Positions 21,792-31,431 of a DNA stretch of 41,581 nt are shown here, in pieces; within the stretch, counting starts at the first letter, position 1, and each line of letters begins with the position of its first letter. The notes below the pieces were generated by a model, which searched no databases, was not told where the DNA came from, and saw only the letters and a program-made list of their open reading frames with translations. This DNA is from a virus. The stretch spans positions 1 through 41,581 of IMG/VR virus record IMGVR_UViG_3300032053_000170. One strand, given 5' to 3'. Made by a program: the position numbers and the translations under genes.

Positions 21792-22535
21792 ATGTCAAAT
21801 CCACAAACACCTATTGTTAATGCAGGTCTTTTGTATGTAAATGGGTTAGGGATTGCAAAGACCGCTGCCAAAGTTATTAGTATGGCAACGGGTGCTTCGC
21901 GTGATTCCACCAATACCAATGATATTGTTTTGAGTTCAACGCTTAGTATCAATGGTGCAAATGTGGGCGCAAATGGTGTCGATGTGGCAGCAATTGTTGC
22001 CAGCAGCTTCTATGCCGTTTATATCATTGGCGATTCTACCAGTAATGAATCTGTCGCCGGCTTGTTATCTTTAAGCTCATCTTCCCCAAATCTACCAGGC
22101 ACTTATGATATGTATCGCCGTGTCGGTTGGGTATTAACGGATGGTTCAGCCAACATATTGCAATTTTGGCAATATGGGTCAGGACAAGCCAGAACGTATT
22201 ACTACGATGTGGGAATCAGTGAACTATCGGGTGGTTCGTCTACTACGTTTGCTGCTATCGATATTGCAACTTCCGTACCGCCTCTTGCCACAGAAGTATT
22301 ATTCAACATTACATTTACTCCTGACGGTGCTGCTGAACTTGCAGAATTTTTACCATTTGGCTCTAGTGCTTCAAACGGCATTGTACGTTTTGGAACGGGT
22401 GTTGCTGCGGCTCAGGTCGGCATGGTAACTGTTCCGTGTGCCTTGGACTCTGGTGTGCCTAAAGTGCTGTATAAGGTTGCTTCTGGTGACACATTAACGG
22501 TGTTAACGGCTGGCTACAAAGATATTCTCTCTTAA
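21792..22535 (+). CDS. Virion structural protein, unassigned (247 aa)
   Basis: Ser/Gly/Ala-rich beta-type protein preceded by AAAGGGAG. Segments such as NDIVLSSTLSINGANVGANG and SSSPNLPGTYDMYRRVGWVL resemble phage surface or decoration proteins, often found next to the coat in podovirus genomes, but I cannot name a family. It ends just before a terminator hairpin, so it may be made in larger amounts with the coat protein. Confidence 0.65.
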   Translation: MSNPQTPIVNAGLLYVNGLGIAKTAAKVISMATGASRDSTNTNDIVLSSTLSINGANVGANGVDVAAIVASSFYAVYIIGDSTSNESVAGLLSLSSSSPNLPGTYDMYRRVGWVLTDGSANILQFWQYGSGQARTYYYDVGISELSGGSSTTFAAIDIATSVPPLATEVLFNITFTPDGAAELAEFLPFGSSASNGIVRFGTGVAAAQVGMVTVPCALDSGVPKVLYKVASGDTLTVLTAGYKDILS

Positions 22536-22540
22536 TGAAT

Positions 22541-22567
22541 AAGCCCTCCTCGTGAGGGCTTTATTTT
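22541..22567 (+). terminator. Rho-independent terminator after the coat/structural pair
   Basis: AAGCCCTC (22541-22548) pairs with GAGGGCTT (22554-22561), loop CTCGT, then TATTTT. It would reduce expression of the later tail genes compared with the coat. Confidence 0.75.
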
Positions 22568-22583
22568 CACAAGGGGAATTTCT

Positions 22584-23294
22584 ATGGCTTATACCACCAA
22601 TCAGTTAATTTCGGGTGCATATTATGCAGCCGGCATAGTAGCGCGCGAATTTGAAACCGTTAGTGGCTCGCAAATTGGTGACGGCTTGATATGGCTTAAC
22701 AATATCATCACCGAAAAAACCGTTGATGAGGGGATGATTCCTTACGAATCCACTTACAACGCCGATTTTGTGGTGGGTCAAGAAACCTATTTTATCCCCG
22801 ATCTCATTCAAATAGACACGCTGGTATTTTTCCTTGATGCGGTGCGTTACGCCATGAAATATGAGCAACGAAACGCTTATTTTGGCTCAAGCCGTGTCGA
22901 AAACATACAAACCTTACCCTTTGAATGGTATTTTGAAAATACATTTGGGGGGGGGAACTTGTCTATTTACTTTAGCCCTGATCGCGCCTATCCCATGGAA
23001 ATACACGGGATTTTCAGGTTACCCAGCGTTACGTTGGGTCAAGATTTAAGTTTAACGCTGGATGAGTTCTATATCACTTACTTGCGTTATGCTTTAGCCG
23101 ACAGGATTTGTGCTGAGTTTGCCTACACCACGCCTGAAAATGTGGTACGTCAATTGAGCAAATACGAAGCATTTATCAATAAAAATTCAAGAGTCCTCGA
23201 TTTACGCATTTCTAAAACTTCCACATTGCAAAAACGGGGAAGCTTTAATTGGGCGTTCATCAATCTTGGGCATGGTTGGGTAAAACCAGGCTAA
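22584..23294 (+). CDS. Head-to-tail adaptor, P22 gp4-like
   Basis: A 236-residue protein with the family start (TTNQLISGAYYAAGIVAREF, a helical pair then GDGLIWLNNIITEKTVDEGM), an internal beta part and a final helical segment. In P22 gp4 binds under the portal and begins closing the head. AAGGGGAA lies upstream of the ATG. The gp10-like gene follows with about 15 bases between, which matches the gp4-gp10 order. Confidence 0.78.
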   Translation: MAYTTNQLISGAYYAAGIVAREFETVSGSQIGDGLIWLNNIITEKTVDEGMIPYESTYNADFVVGQETYFIPDLIQIDTLVFFLDAVRYAMKYEQRNAYFGSSRVENIQTLPFEWYFENTFGGGNLSIYFSPDRAYPMEIHGIFRLPSVTLGQDLSLTLDEFYITYLRYALADRICAEFAYTTPENVVRQLSKYEAFINKNSRVLDLRISKTSTLQKRGSFNWAFINLGHGWVKPG

Positions 23295-23308
23295 CAGGGG
23301 CGGCACGG

Positions 23309-24895
23309 ATGCCAATAAATAAAGCACAACAAGTGCCGGTAAATGTGGTAGGCAGTTCCATATTTGGGCGATATCCTAAGATTTCATTAGAAAAAACGTA
23401 CAACATGTTTATTTCTGATGAATGGATGGTCAATTATGCGGGCTTTCAAAAAGCCTCTGAGGTGCTACCGGCTGGCGAAGGACGGGCTTTGTATCATTCG
23501 GTTCGTGGTCAATTCTTAATTTCCGTTGAATCCAGTACCGTTTATAAGTTACAGGCAAATCTAGCTCCGCAATTTGTGGGCAATTTGGATACGACGACGG
23601 GAGAAGTGTTTATTGATGAAAATTTGAGCAATCAGATTTGTATTGTCGATGGGCAAGCTGCCTATATCTATAATTACCTCAATAATACGTTAACCAAGCA
23701 AACCCTAACGTTTCTGGGAAATCCAATCATTCCAAACTATGTGTGTTATCACAATACTTTCTTTTTAATTGGGTCTTCACCCATTAGCGACAATTCACAA
23801 AATTGGTACGCGTTTGAGCGAGCCTCGGATACCACCATTTCGCTTAATACGCAGTTTAGTTTACAAACCAAACCCGATAGTGCGATTGCCGTTAAGCGGA
23901 TTCCTGGGCGCGGTAATTACGTTGTTGTGCTTGGAAAAACCGTTGCGGAAGTATGGGGGCAAGTGGGTGGCATTGAAAATTATCGACGTGTTCAGTCATT
24001 TAATATTGATAGCGGGTGTGTGTCAGTGGCAACGATTGCTGCCAATGAAGAGTTTGTTTGTTTTTTAGCTCAAAACGAAAACAATGCGCCATCAATTATG
24101 TTTACCAACGGCGCATCAATTGAACGTATATCTGATGATGGTATCGATTATTTGTTGCAAACCATTAAAAGACCTGACCAATCCACCGCTTTTTTCTTTC
24201 GGCAAGATGGGCATTTGTTTTATCAAATCACATTTTTTAACGCAAATGACAATCTTTCTTTGATTTATGACTTTAATATTAAAAAGTTTTTTCACGTATC
24301 CGACCAAAACTTAAATTATCACCCTGCGCGTCAAGTCGTCTATTTTAATGAAAAAACCTATTTCGTATCGCTCAATGATGCCAGCATTTACCAAATGGGA
24401 ACGGAATTTATTACGTATAACTACAACATTGACCCGTATGTGACCGGTGAAGTTATCCCAAGAATCCGCATTTGCAAAAGCATTCGGCTTGAGGATTCCT
24501 CGCGTTTTAGGGTAGGACAATTTACGTTTTGGATAGAACAGGGGGTTAACGATTTTTATTTAATCAATCCTGATTCTGGCATTGTTTGTAATGGGTTATT
24601 GATAACGGAAACGGGCGGCAATTTTATTGTCAGCCAACAAGGCGATCCGTTGCTTTCCCAGACTGGCTCTTGCATGGAAACATTTGAACGCCCGCGCGTA
24701 GACATGTCATTTTCTAAAAATGGCAATCAATCGTTTAGTAACATTGTGGGTCGTAATCTTAACCCCGAAGGCGTTTATCAAAACCAAATACGATGGTGGC
24801 GCATGGGTCAGGCGAACGAATTTACCGTACAACTGAGGTTTTGGGGATTACAACGGTTTGTAGTCAAAGACGGTGTAGCGGAGGTGATGGTATGA
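23309..24895 (+). CDS. Tail hub / packaged-DNA stabilisation protein, P22 gp10-like
   Basis: A 528-residue protein. N-terminal residues (MPINKAQQVPVNVVGSSIFG RYPKISLEKTYNMF) and repeated beta blades (LYHSVRGQFLISVESSTVYK) match the Phage_stabilise family. The hub joins gp4 to the fibres and plugs the channel. Start at 23309, after AGGGGC, instead of the upstream ATG at 23249 inside the gp4-like gene. The stop overlaps the next start (ATGA). Confidence 0.82.
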   Translation: MPINKAQQVPVNVVGSSIFGRYPKISLEKTYNMFISDEWMVNYAGFQKASEVLPAGEGRALYHSVRGQFLISVESSTVYKLQANLAPQFVGNLDTTTGEVFIDENLSNQICIVDGQAAYIYNYLNNTLTKQTLTFLGNPIIPNYVCYHNTFFLIGSSPISDNSQNWYAFERASDTTISLNTQFSLQTKPDSAIAVKRIPGRGNYVVVLGKTVAEVWGQVGGIENYRRVQSFNIDSGCVSVATIAANEEFVCFLAQNENNAPSIMFTNGASIERISDDGIDYLLQTIKRPDQSTAFFFRQDGHLFYQITFFNANDNLSLIYDFNIKKFFHVSDQNLNYHPARQVVYFNEKTYFVSLNDASIYQMGTEFITYNYNIDPYVTGEVIPRIRICKSIRLEDSSRFRVGQFTFWIEQGVNDFYLINPDSGIVCNGLLITETGGNFIVSQQGDPLLSQTGSCMETFERPRVDMSFSKNGNQSFSNIVGRNLNPEGVYQNQIRWWRMGQANEFTVQLRFWGLQRFVVKDGVAEVMV

Positions 24896-25215
24896 GTATC
24901 CCTACGCTTCCTGCCTTTTTTGATATGTATTACACCGAGAAAAACGGCAAGTTAACGGCTGACGGTTACCTTTATAACGATCAGATGTTTCAGGCACTTA
25001 ATTTAGCGGTTATATTGCTGAATGGCTTAGTTAATAGTGCTATTATCAACAATGTTATTGTGAATAATGGCGTGCAAATGCCACAAAAAACGACAGCAGA
25101 AATAACGGCTCTTGAGCCAAATGCCACGGATGGCACGGTATGGTTTAACACCGATTTATCAAAGTTGCAGGTTAAAACCGCAGCGGGTGTGATTGAAACC
25201 ATTACCAGCGTATAG
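24892..25215 (+). CDS. Small tail-region protein after gp10 (107 aa)
   Basis: The ATG overlaps the stop of the gp10-like gene; GGAGGTGATGG provides the ribosome-binding site. Segments: YLYNDQMFQALNLAVILLNG (helical, hydrophobic), then TTAEITALEPNATDGTVWFN and LSKLQVKTAAGVIETI, the latter a common phage-fibre motif (a display of a short strand before a fibre). Could be a tail needle or fibre attachment piece; unproven. Confidence 0.6.
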   Translation: MSIPTLPAFFDMYYTEKNGKLTADGYLYNDQMFQALNLAVILLNGLVNSAIINNVIVNNGVQMPQKTTAEITALEPNATDGTVWFNTDLSKLQVKTAAGVIETITSV

Positions 25216-25227
25216 GGAGATACAATT

Positions 25228-25857
25228 ATGAGTTGGTTAAGCGACTTTTTTAAAGGGGGGAAGAATCCGGCAGATGCTGCGATGCCTTACCTTGATCAAA
25301 TTCCAGGGATGGAACACGGGGCTTACGATCCTTATATCCAACACGGAAATGAAGCCTATAACACGCTAAACCCTGAACTTACCCAAATGGGAAGCGACCC
25401 CGCGGCATTTTTTGAAAAATTAATGAGTAACTATACGCCATCCCGAAGTTATCAATTAAAAAATGATGAAATGAGACGCGCGGCGGGTAACACGGCTGCC
25501 GCCGGTGGTATGCGTGGCAGCTTAAATGACATCACCAATGAAGCGCGTATCTCCGATACGTTGATGGGTGATGACATGCAACAATGGTATCAAAATGTAC
25601 TTGGCATTCAAAAAGAAGGATTAAGCGGTCTTACGCATCAATTTGATACAGGTTTTGATGCCACCAAAGGATTAACCGGCGACTTATCTAATGTCCTTGG
25701 CACGCAAGCGGGTCTGGCATTCCAAGGACAAGCAAACCAAAATCAAAGCCGAAGCGATATGCTTTCAGGGATTGTGAAAGCTTTAAGCGCAGTTGGTGGC
25801 TTTGGGTTGCCAAGTGGCGGCACGGTTGGCGGTTCACTTTTCAGTAAGTTTATGTGA
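25228..25857 (+). CDS. DNA-ejection (internal virion) protein, small (209 aa)
   Basis: A 209-residue protein starting MSWLSDFFKGGKNPADAAMP, rich in Gly/Ala/Met/Gln. Segments DEMRRAAGNTAAAGGMRGSL and SDTLMGDDMQQWYQNVLGIQ are usual in small ejection proteins (P22 gp7 / T7 gp14 position). A glycine-rich C-terminus (GGFGLPSGGTVGGSLFSKFM) could insert into membrane. GGGAG upstream of the ATG. First of three ejection-type genes. Confidence 0.7.
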   Translation: MSWLSDFFKGGKNPADAAMPYLDQIPGMEHGAYDPYIQHGNEAYNTLNPELTQMGSDPAAFFEKLMSNYTPSRSYQLKNDEMRRAAGNTAAAGGMRGSLNDITNEARISDTLMGDDMQQWYQNVLGIQKEGLSGLTHQFDTGFDATKGLTGDLSNVLGTQAGLAFQGQANQNQSRSDMLSGIVKALSAVGGFGLPSGGTVGGSLFSKFM

Positions 25858-25867
25858 GGGATGAATT

Positions 25868-26995
25868 ATGCCATTTCAGCCTATTAATTTTGCCAACATC
25901 GCACCTCAAGGAAATCCGGCTTTTAGAGACCTAATAGATAATTTAGCGTCTGGCTATAAAGCCGGTCAATTGCCTGGTCAAATGGAAAGGCAAAGGAAAC
26001 AAGAAGAAATTGCCAATGCCATGCAACAATTGTTACTTGATGAACAACCGCAAAAATTTGGTGAAGAATCCCAAGGAAGGCAACTCGCCAACGCTTTAAG
26101 TAAGTTTAAAGTTCAAGAAGAGCCGCAACGATTTAGCTCTGAGATGTCCAGTGCCGCTATTGAGCGTGCCTTACATCAAGCCAATACTAATAGATTAAAT
26201 ACGATGACTCCGCTTGATGCAATGAAACAAAGCCTTGAAAATCAATGGTATCCCAAACTTTCACAATCAAAAATTGATGAGGCACAAGCATTATCGGACT
26301 ATCGTAAAACGGGCGGTGCAGGTTTAGGAACAGGCGGCAAAGAGGAATATTTTTTCCAAAATCTGACTGCTAAAAGTAATCCTAACTTAAAACCCGAACA
26401 AATATTTGAGGCTTCTAATGCAATACGTGAAGGAAAAACCACGTTGCCAGACGGAACACCAATTAATGTAACACCGGCTATGGTGTCTTCATTAGATAGA
26501 ATTAGTAAATATGGAACTACCGCTGACCTTATTTCAAATATGGTAAGAGGCAAACAAGCTGACAAAGAAATAGGGGTTTTAAATAAATACATCGGCGAAG
26601 CAATTGCGCCCTATGGCGATACGATTGCAGGGCGTAGTCCTAAGCAAATTATGGATACTTTCTCTAGTAAAAAGGAAGATCAAATTAATTTAGGCAGATT
26701 AGCGGCAGCCCAACAATTACAAACGGATGCAGCGGCTAACCAAAATATCATCAACAGTGGTAGACCAACCGCCAGTATTACACGTGAAATATTACGTGAT
26801 AGTGAGACTAAAATTAAAACTAGCTGGCCTCGTATGTCGAATGTGGCACGCCAAGAATCACTGCGATATCTCAAAGAAGCACTGGATGCAACATTAAAAG
26901 CAAAACAATCGGTTGGGGTAGGCGCATCAAATGCTAGTCAATCTTTCTCAGATGGTGAAATGAATTTTAATCGCCAAACAGGGAGATTGGAATAA
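25868..26995 (+). CDS. DNA-ejection protein, middle (375 aa)
   Basis: Gln/Glu/Ala-rich and mainly helical. Starts MPFQPINFANIAPQGNPAFR; segments such as QRKQEEIANAMQQLLLDEQP and IERALHQANTNRLNTMTP have the helical composition of P22 gp20-like ejection proteins. A flexible Gly-rich patch (GGAGLGTGGKEEY) is near residue 150. The stop touches the next start (TAATG). Function assigned from place and composition, not from a motif. Confidence 0.62.
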   Translation: MPFQPINFANIAPQGNPAFRDLIDNLASGYKAGQLPGQMERQRKQEEIANAMQQLLLDEQPQKFGEESQGRQLANALSKFKVQEEPQRFSSEMSSAAIERALHQANTNRLNTMTPLDAMKQSLENQWYPKLSQSKIDEAQALSDYRKTGGAGLGTGGKEEYFFQNLTAKSNPNLKPEQIFEASNAIREGKTTLPDGTPINVTPAMVSSLDRISKYGTTADLISNMVRGKQADKEIGVLNKYIGEAIAPYGDTIAGRSPKQIMDTFSSKKEDQINLGRLAAAQQLQTDAAANQNIINSGRPTASITREILRDSETKIKTSWPRMSNVARQESLRYLKEALDATLKAKQSVGVGASNASQSFSDGEMNFNRQTGRLE

Positions 26996-28794
26996 TGACT
27001 AAGCGTATAAAACTCCCTAATGGAAAAATAGGAAATTTCCCAGATGATATGTCAAATGCTGACATTGAAGGGGTTTTGAAAAAACAATTTCCACCTGAAT
27101 CTTCTGAAAGTAAGGAAAACCCTACAGAAAATCAGGAAGATAGAGACGCTATATTGCGTTATGGCATCAAAGACCCTTTGGCTGGATTGGCGAATTTAGG
27201 TCATGGACTCCTTAATGCGCCTCATAATATCGCTGCTTTGTTTAGTGAAAAGTTAGCTAGCCATATACCAAAACAAGACGAGTTCAATTATTCCGAGGCT
27301 TTAGGGATACCGGAAGACCAAAAAAACTTAGCCGATAAATTGATACAATTTGCGCCAGAATTAGGTGTCTCGTTAGGATTGCCAGCTACTAAACTTGGAA
27401 AAATCGGCGAAGTAATAGATAAATTGCCAGGGTGGGGTAAATATCTAAAAGCAGGGCTTGGCAATGCCATATCTCAAGGTGGATTTGCCGCTACACAATC
27501 GCCAGAACCAGGGAAATCTGCATTGGAAGCGGGCGCAATCACTGCGCCATTCTCGGCATTATCGGAAGCTGTGAAATCAGGAAATCCAACGGTTCGTAAT
27601 GTAGCGCGTGTCTTTGGTGGATTAGGCGCAGGCGGATTAGGGTATTATGGTGCAAAATCCCTTGGTGCGCCTGAATCTGCGGCTGATTTGTCGGCTATTT
27701 TATTAGGCGCATTAGGCGCAAAAGGTGGCAATTTAGAAAGACGCGTTAGAGAAGATATGCTCAAAGGGGTTAAAGGTACAGACTATCAAGATGTTTTAAA
27801 TGCGGGTGAGCGATTAGGCGTACACGTACGCCCCTCTGAGGCTTCAGGCAATCCTTATGCCGCTGGTATGGAAGCAGCCGTTGGGAAAAGTCCACAAGGT
27901 TCTCAAAAATTTTATGAATCAGGACAAAAACGATCTGCTGCCGAGGAAAAATCCATTGAAGATTTATTTGGCAATATTTTTCCCAAAAAATTAGAAGAAC
28001 AAAAAAATGCACTTTATAAAACGGCAGACGCAACAGAAATCCCACAATCTACCTTAGATCAATTTAAAGATAATGAAATATTTAAAGATGCTTTAAAAGA
28101 TGTTAAATCTGAACCTGCGTATAGGGAAAAGCTTAAAGGCGTTTCTGAAAATAGTGTTGAATATCTTAATCAAATCAAAGAAGCGATGGACGATATGATT
28201 GAAAAAGCACCTAAGAAACAAGGTAGAATCATTAGAGATACTAAAAATAGCCTGATTTCTGAATTAGATAAAGTTTCACCGGAATATAAACAGGCACGCC
28301 AATTAGCGGAACGTGGCATTGTGCGTAGGGAAATTGAAGATTTATTTAACAAAAAAGATGAAACGGGAACAAATTTATTTAAATCCCTTTTATCCAATAA
28401 AAGAGACTATAACGATCTTCAAAAGAAATTTAAGCGGTTGGAAGAAACCGCTAGCACACCTGAACAAGTTGAAAGCATGAAGAAAGCCCAACAACAGTTA
28501 GAAGATATGAAATTAGTATTTGGGCGATTAATTCCTACGCCAACAGCGAGAACTGCCGCCACACTGGGTCGTCAAAATGCCGCTCAAGAAGGAAATTTAA
28601 CGGGAACGGCTAAGCAATATTTACATAAATTATTGCATAGTGATAAATATGACGTGGCAGCGGTAAAATTAATAACCAATCCAAAATGGGCGGATGAGTT
28701 AGAGAAATTAGGTGAAGTAACAGATAAACAAAAATTGATGGCAGCTTTTCATAATTTATTGGGGAAAGCCGCGGCACAGGAAGTAGCACAGTAA
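26995..28794 (+). CDS. DNA-ejection protein, large, membrane-active (599 aa)
   Basis: After a short N-terminal domain (KLPNGKIGNFPDDMSNADIE, a phage-type start) comes a Gly/Ala-rich hydrophobic region (about residues 115-255, ELGVSLGLPATKLG, GGLGAGGLGYYGAKSLG, AILLGALGAKGG), then a long charged coiled coil. This is the layout of P22 gp16-like proteins, which cross the cell envelope with the DNA. The start shares a base with the preceding stop. Confidence 0.68.
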   Translation: MTKRIKLPNGKIGNFPDDMSNADIEGVLKKQFPPESSESKENPTENQEDRDAILRYGIKDPLAGLANLGHGLLNAPHNIAALFSEKLASHIPKQDEFNYSEALGIPEDQKNLADKLIQFAPELGVSLGLPATKLGKIGEVIDKLPGWGKYLKAGLGNAISQGGFAATQSPEPGKSALEAGAITAPFSALSEAVKSGNPTVRNVARVFGGLGAGGLGYYGAKSLGAPESAADLSAILLGALGAKGGNLERRVREDMLKGVKGTDYQDVLNAGERLGVHVRPSEASGNPYAAGMEAAVGKSPQGSQKFYESGQKRSAAEEKSIEDLFGNIFPKKLEEQKNALYKTADATEIPQSTLDQFKDNEIFKDALKDVKSEPAYREKLKGVSENSVEYLNQIKEAMDDMIEKAPKKQGRIIRDTKNSLISELDKVSPEYKQARQLAERGIVRREIEDLFNKKDETGTNLFKSLLSNKRDYNDLQKKFKRLEETASTPEQVESMKKAQQQLEDMKLVFGRLIPTPTARTAATLGRQNAAQEGNLTGTAKQYLHKLLHSDKYDVAAVKLITNPKWADELEKLGEVTDKQKLMAAFHNLLGKAAAQEVAQ

Positions 28795-28822
28795 TAAGCC
28801 TAACTATCATGGATGATAAAAA

Positions 28823-31015
28823 ATGGCACTTAATGAACTTTATTTTACCCCTGTCACATTAGAAGAATACTTTGTCGATAAAGACAGTGGCTTACCGTTA
28901 GCGGGTGGAACATTAACGTTTTACCGTGATGTGGCAAGAAGTACACCCAAAACGGTGTATCAATTGACTGGCGCGCCGCCTAATTACACGTATACCGCAC
29001 TCCCTAACCCAATTGAGTTAAGCTCAGTGGGTACAATACAAAACGCGGGTGGGGATAACGTCGTTATCTATTACTATCCTTATGATGAAGAGGGAAACCT
29101 TGACCTTTATTATGTGGTTTGCCGCGATAGCAACGGAACAGAGCAATTTTCCAGGGAAGCACGCCCTAATATAACGGCGGATAATAACCCGACTACTAAC
29201 GATTTTCCTACGCAAAATCAGATATCCAACGCGCAATTTACCCAAGTATTTATTAATGAAAACCAATCAACGGTCTATACGGTAAGCGCAGCTACTAACG
29301 AGATATTTTCATTTGCTCCCAATTGGGATTTCATTATTAGCGGTACGGGAACGGTAACCGTTGAGCGAATTGCCATAGCGGGTAACGATAATGTGGCTAC
29401 CAGCCCTCCTTATGTTTTAGAGGTGACCGTCTCAGGTGGTATTACCAACTGTAAATTAAGACAGCGTTTTAATGTCAATTCCGGTCTTTGGGCAAGTACA
29501 GCAGATGAGCCTATATTTTTATCAGGCACTTTCGTTGCCAGGAATGAATCCGCCGGCACAACGGGCATTCAAATGTTCTACGTGGAATCCACGGGTGGAT
29601 TGCCGGTTTTGGTTGTGGATGCGGCTTTTGATAACTCAGGTTATCAGCTTTTAACCGGTGTGACTGAGTTACCCATTCCTTCATCTACCAACACAGATAC
29701 GGGAAATGATGGCTATGTGGATGTCTATTTATCTTTCCTTTCTAATTCACATGTCAGGTTTAGCAGTATTCAGATTGTACCTACTTTAGATGAAGCAGGA
29801 GGAGATTTTTTACAATATGATTTAAATTCGTCTAACCGCGAACAATCGTGGATGGGTGACTATTATATACCGCGTTTAAATAGTCGACCGGCGGCAAGCC
29901 TTTTAACGGCTTGGGATTTTACCGTCAATCCGTTTCAGTTTGCAGCTTCGGGGAATATTGCGGCAACAGCAGGTTACATTTGTGACCAAACCATTGCATT
30001 AAGAGGCGCAAGCGGTGCGGTTGCGTATGCTAAAGATGCCGTCACATCAGGGTTGGCATTAACTACCGCGGGTACTAATGATGCTTTTTACTTGATGCAA
30101 TATTTATCGGGCAATGATGCCAAACGCATATTAGGTACGCCTTTGTCGGTCAACGTGTTTGGCTATGTCACGAGTGTATCGGATACGGTCACTATGCGCG
30201 TTTATCTCTTTAGGGCAGATTCAGGCTCAAGCATTCCAACGTTGCCAACATCCATAGGAACGGTAGCAACCAGTGGTGTATTTACGGTATCAGCCGCGGG
30301 ATGGACAGAAATACCTCGAAGTGGACTTGATACCGCAACGGCTACATTGCCAGCCATCACGACAGATGATGAAATTAACAATGCTAATAATGATATGGCA
30401 TTTACAGGGTGGGAGCTAACCGACAGCACCCAAATTAGCGATACGGATAAATTCGCGATGGTCGTTACGTTTGGTTATGTGGATGCTTCTACCGCAATTA
30501 CGGTTAACTCCATTTCATTAATACCAAGCAATATTCCGGCACGACCTGCACCCATGAGTTTTGATGAAGTAATCAGGAAATGCGCGTATTATTATGAGAA
30601 AAGTTATGAAATGAGTTTGTTTGCAGGGGCAGCGGGAACGACTAACGGCGCGATTGTATGTGAGCAATATATATCCGTAGCACTCGCTACTTCGACAGCT
30701 TTCCCACGATTTTTAGAAGTTAGGTATGCCGTTAGAAAACGAATAGCCGTTACACCTTCTATTTATTCGCCGACGACAGGTACGGTTGGGAATGTTCACC
30801 TATTGATGTACCAAGGTGCAAGTACTATTAGCAGTGCGGATGCTGCCATTTCTGGGAATTGGACACTAACCGACAGCGGACAAACTGGTTTTACATTTCA
30901 GCCGGTTAATAGAAATTCAGTTGGTGGACCAATTGCAGTAGGCGGAAGTGACGCGGCGGGTGAAGCCATCGCATTATTTCATTTTGTAGCGGATGCCCGA
31001 TTGGGAATTGTTTAA
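28823..31015 (+). CDS. Tail fibre/receptor-binding protein (730 aa)
   Basis: A beta-rich protein. The N-terminus (MALNELYFTPVTLEEYFVDK DSGLPLAGGTLTFYRD) is a typical attachment domain seen at the start of podovirus fibres. The middle holds jelly-roll-like strands and the C-terminal part contains FDEVIRKCAYYYEKSYEMSL, a recurrent fibre-tip motif. The largest candidate for host recognition. Confidence 0.7.
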   Translation: MALNELYFTPVTLEEYFVDKDSGLPLAGGTLTFYRDVARSTPKTVYQLTGAPPNYTYTALPNPIELSSVGTIQNAGGDNVVIYYYPYDEEGNLDLYYVVCRDSNGTEQFSREARPNITADNNPTTNDFPTQNQISNAQFTQVFINENQSTVYTVSAATNEIFSFAPNWDFIISGTGTVTVERIAIAGNDNVATSPPYVLEVTVSGGITNCKLRQRFNVNSGLWASTADEPIFLSGTFVARNESAGTTGIQMFYVESTGGLPVLVVDAAFDNSGYQLLTGVTELPIPSSTNTDTGNDGYVDVYLSFLSNSHVRFSSIQIVPTLDEAGGDFLQYDLNSSNREQSWMGDYYIPRLNSRPAASLLTAWDFTVNPFQFAASGNIAATAGYICDQTIALRGASGAVAYAKDAVTSGLALTTAGTNDAFYLMQYLSGNDAKRILGTPLSVNVFGYVTSVSDTVTMRVYLFRADSGSSIPTLPTSIGTVATSGVFTVSAAGWTEIPRSGLDTATATLPAITTDDEINNANNDMAFTGWELTDSTQISDTDKFAMVVTFGYVDASTAITVNSISLIPSNIPARPAPMSFDEVIRKCAYYYEKSYEMSLFAGAAGTTNGAIVCEQYISVALATSTAFPRFLEVRYAVRKRIAVTPSIYSPTTGTVGNVHLLMYQGASTISSADAAISGNWTLTDSGQTGFTFQPVNRNSVGGPIAVGGSDAAGEAIALFHFVADARLGIV

Positions 31016-31036
31016 CATTTAATAAAAGGATTTATT

Positions 31037-31396
31037 ATGATTACGCCCCCTTATACCTCACAGCAGCCAGTCGATGATTTTGGATTACAATTTACTGATT
31101 TAAAATACAGCGCAAGTTTAGCTGCTAACACAGACACCATTTTAACCATTCCTGGGAAAGCTCCATATTATAAAGCCGTCATAAAAGTAGAAAATAATGG
31201 TTTGGTATGGGCTGCTTTAAATGCAACGGCTGCCGTTCCTGCGGGTACTACGTTTGCAGCCACTAGTTCAGAATTGATTAATGATGCCAAAAGTTTATGT
31301 CGACAAGTGAAAGCGGGTGATGCGTTGCATTTTATTACAACTACCGCCGGTACAGATGTGAGTGTCGTTCTTTATGCCGTAGGAACTAATAATTAA
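31037..31396 (+). CDS. Small virion/decoration-type protein (119 aa)
   Basis: A beta-type protein of 119 residues with AAAAGGA upstream. Segments: FTDLKYSASLAANTDTILTI, ALNATAAVPAGTTFAATSSE, TTTAGTDVSVVLYAV. This is the composition of short capsid or fibre-tip proteins; I cannot assign a family. It lies between two fibre genes. Confidence 0.6.
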   Translation: MITPPYTSQQPVDDFGLQFTDLKYSASLAANTDTILTIPGKAPYYKAVIKVENNGLVWAALNATAAVPAGTTFAATSSELINDAKSLCRQVKAGDALHFITTTAGTDVSVVLYAVGTNN

Positions 31397-31431
31397 AACT
31401 TAATGGTCATGGATGACACAGGAGCCATAGG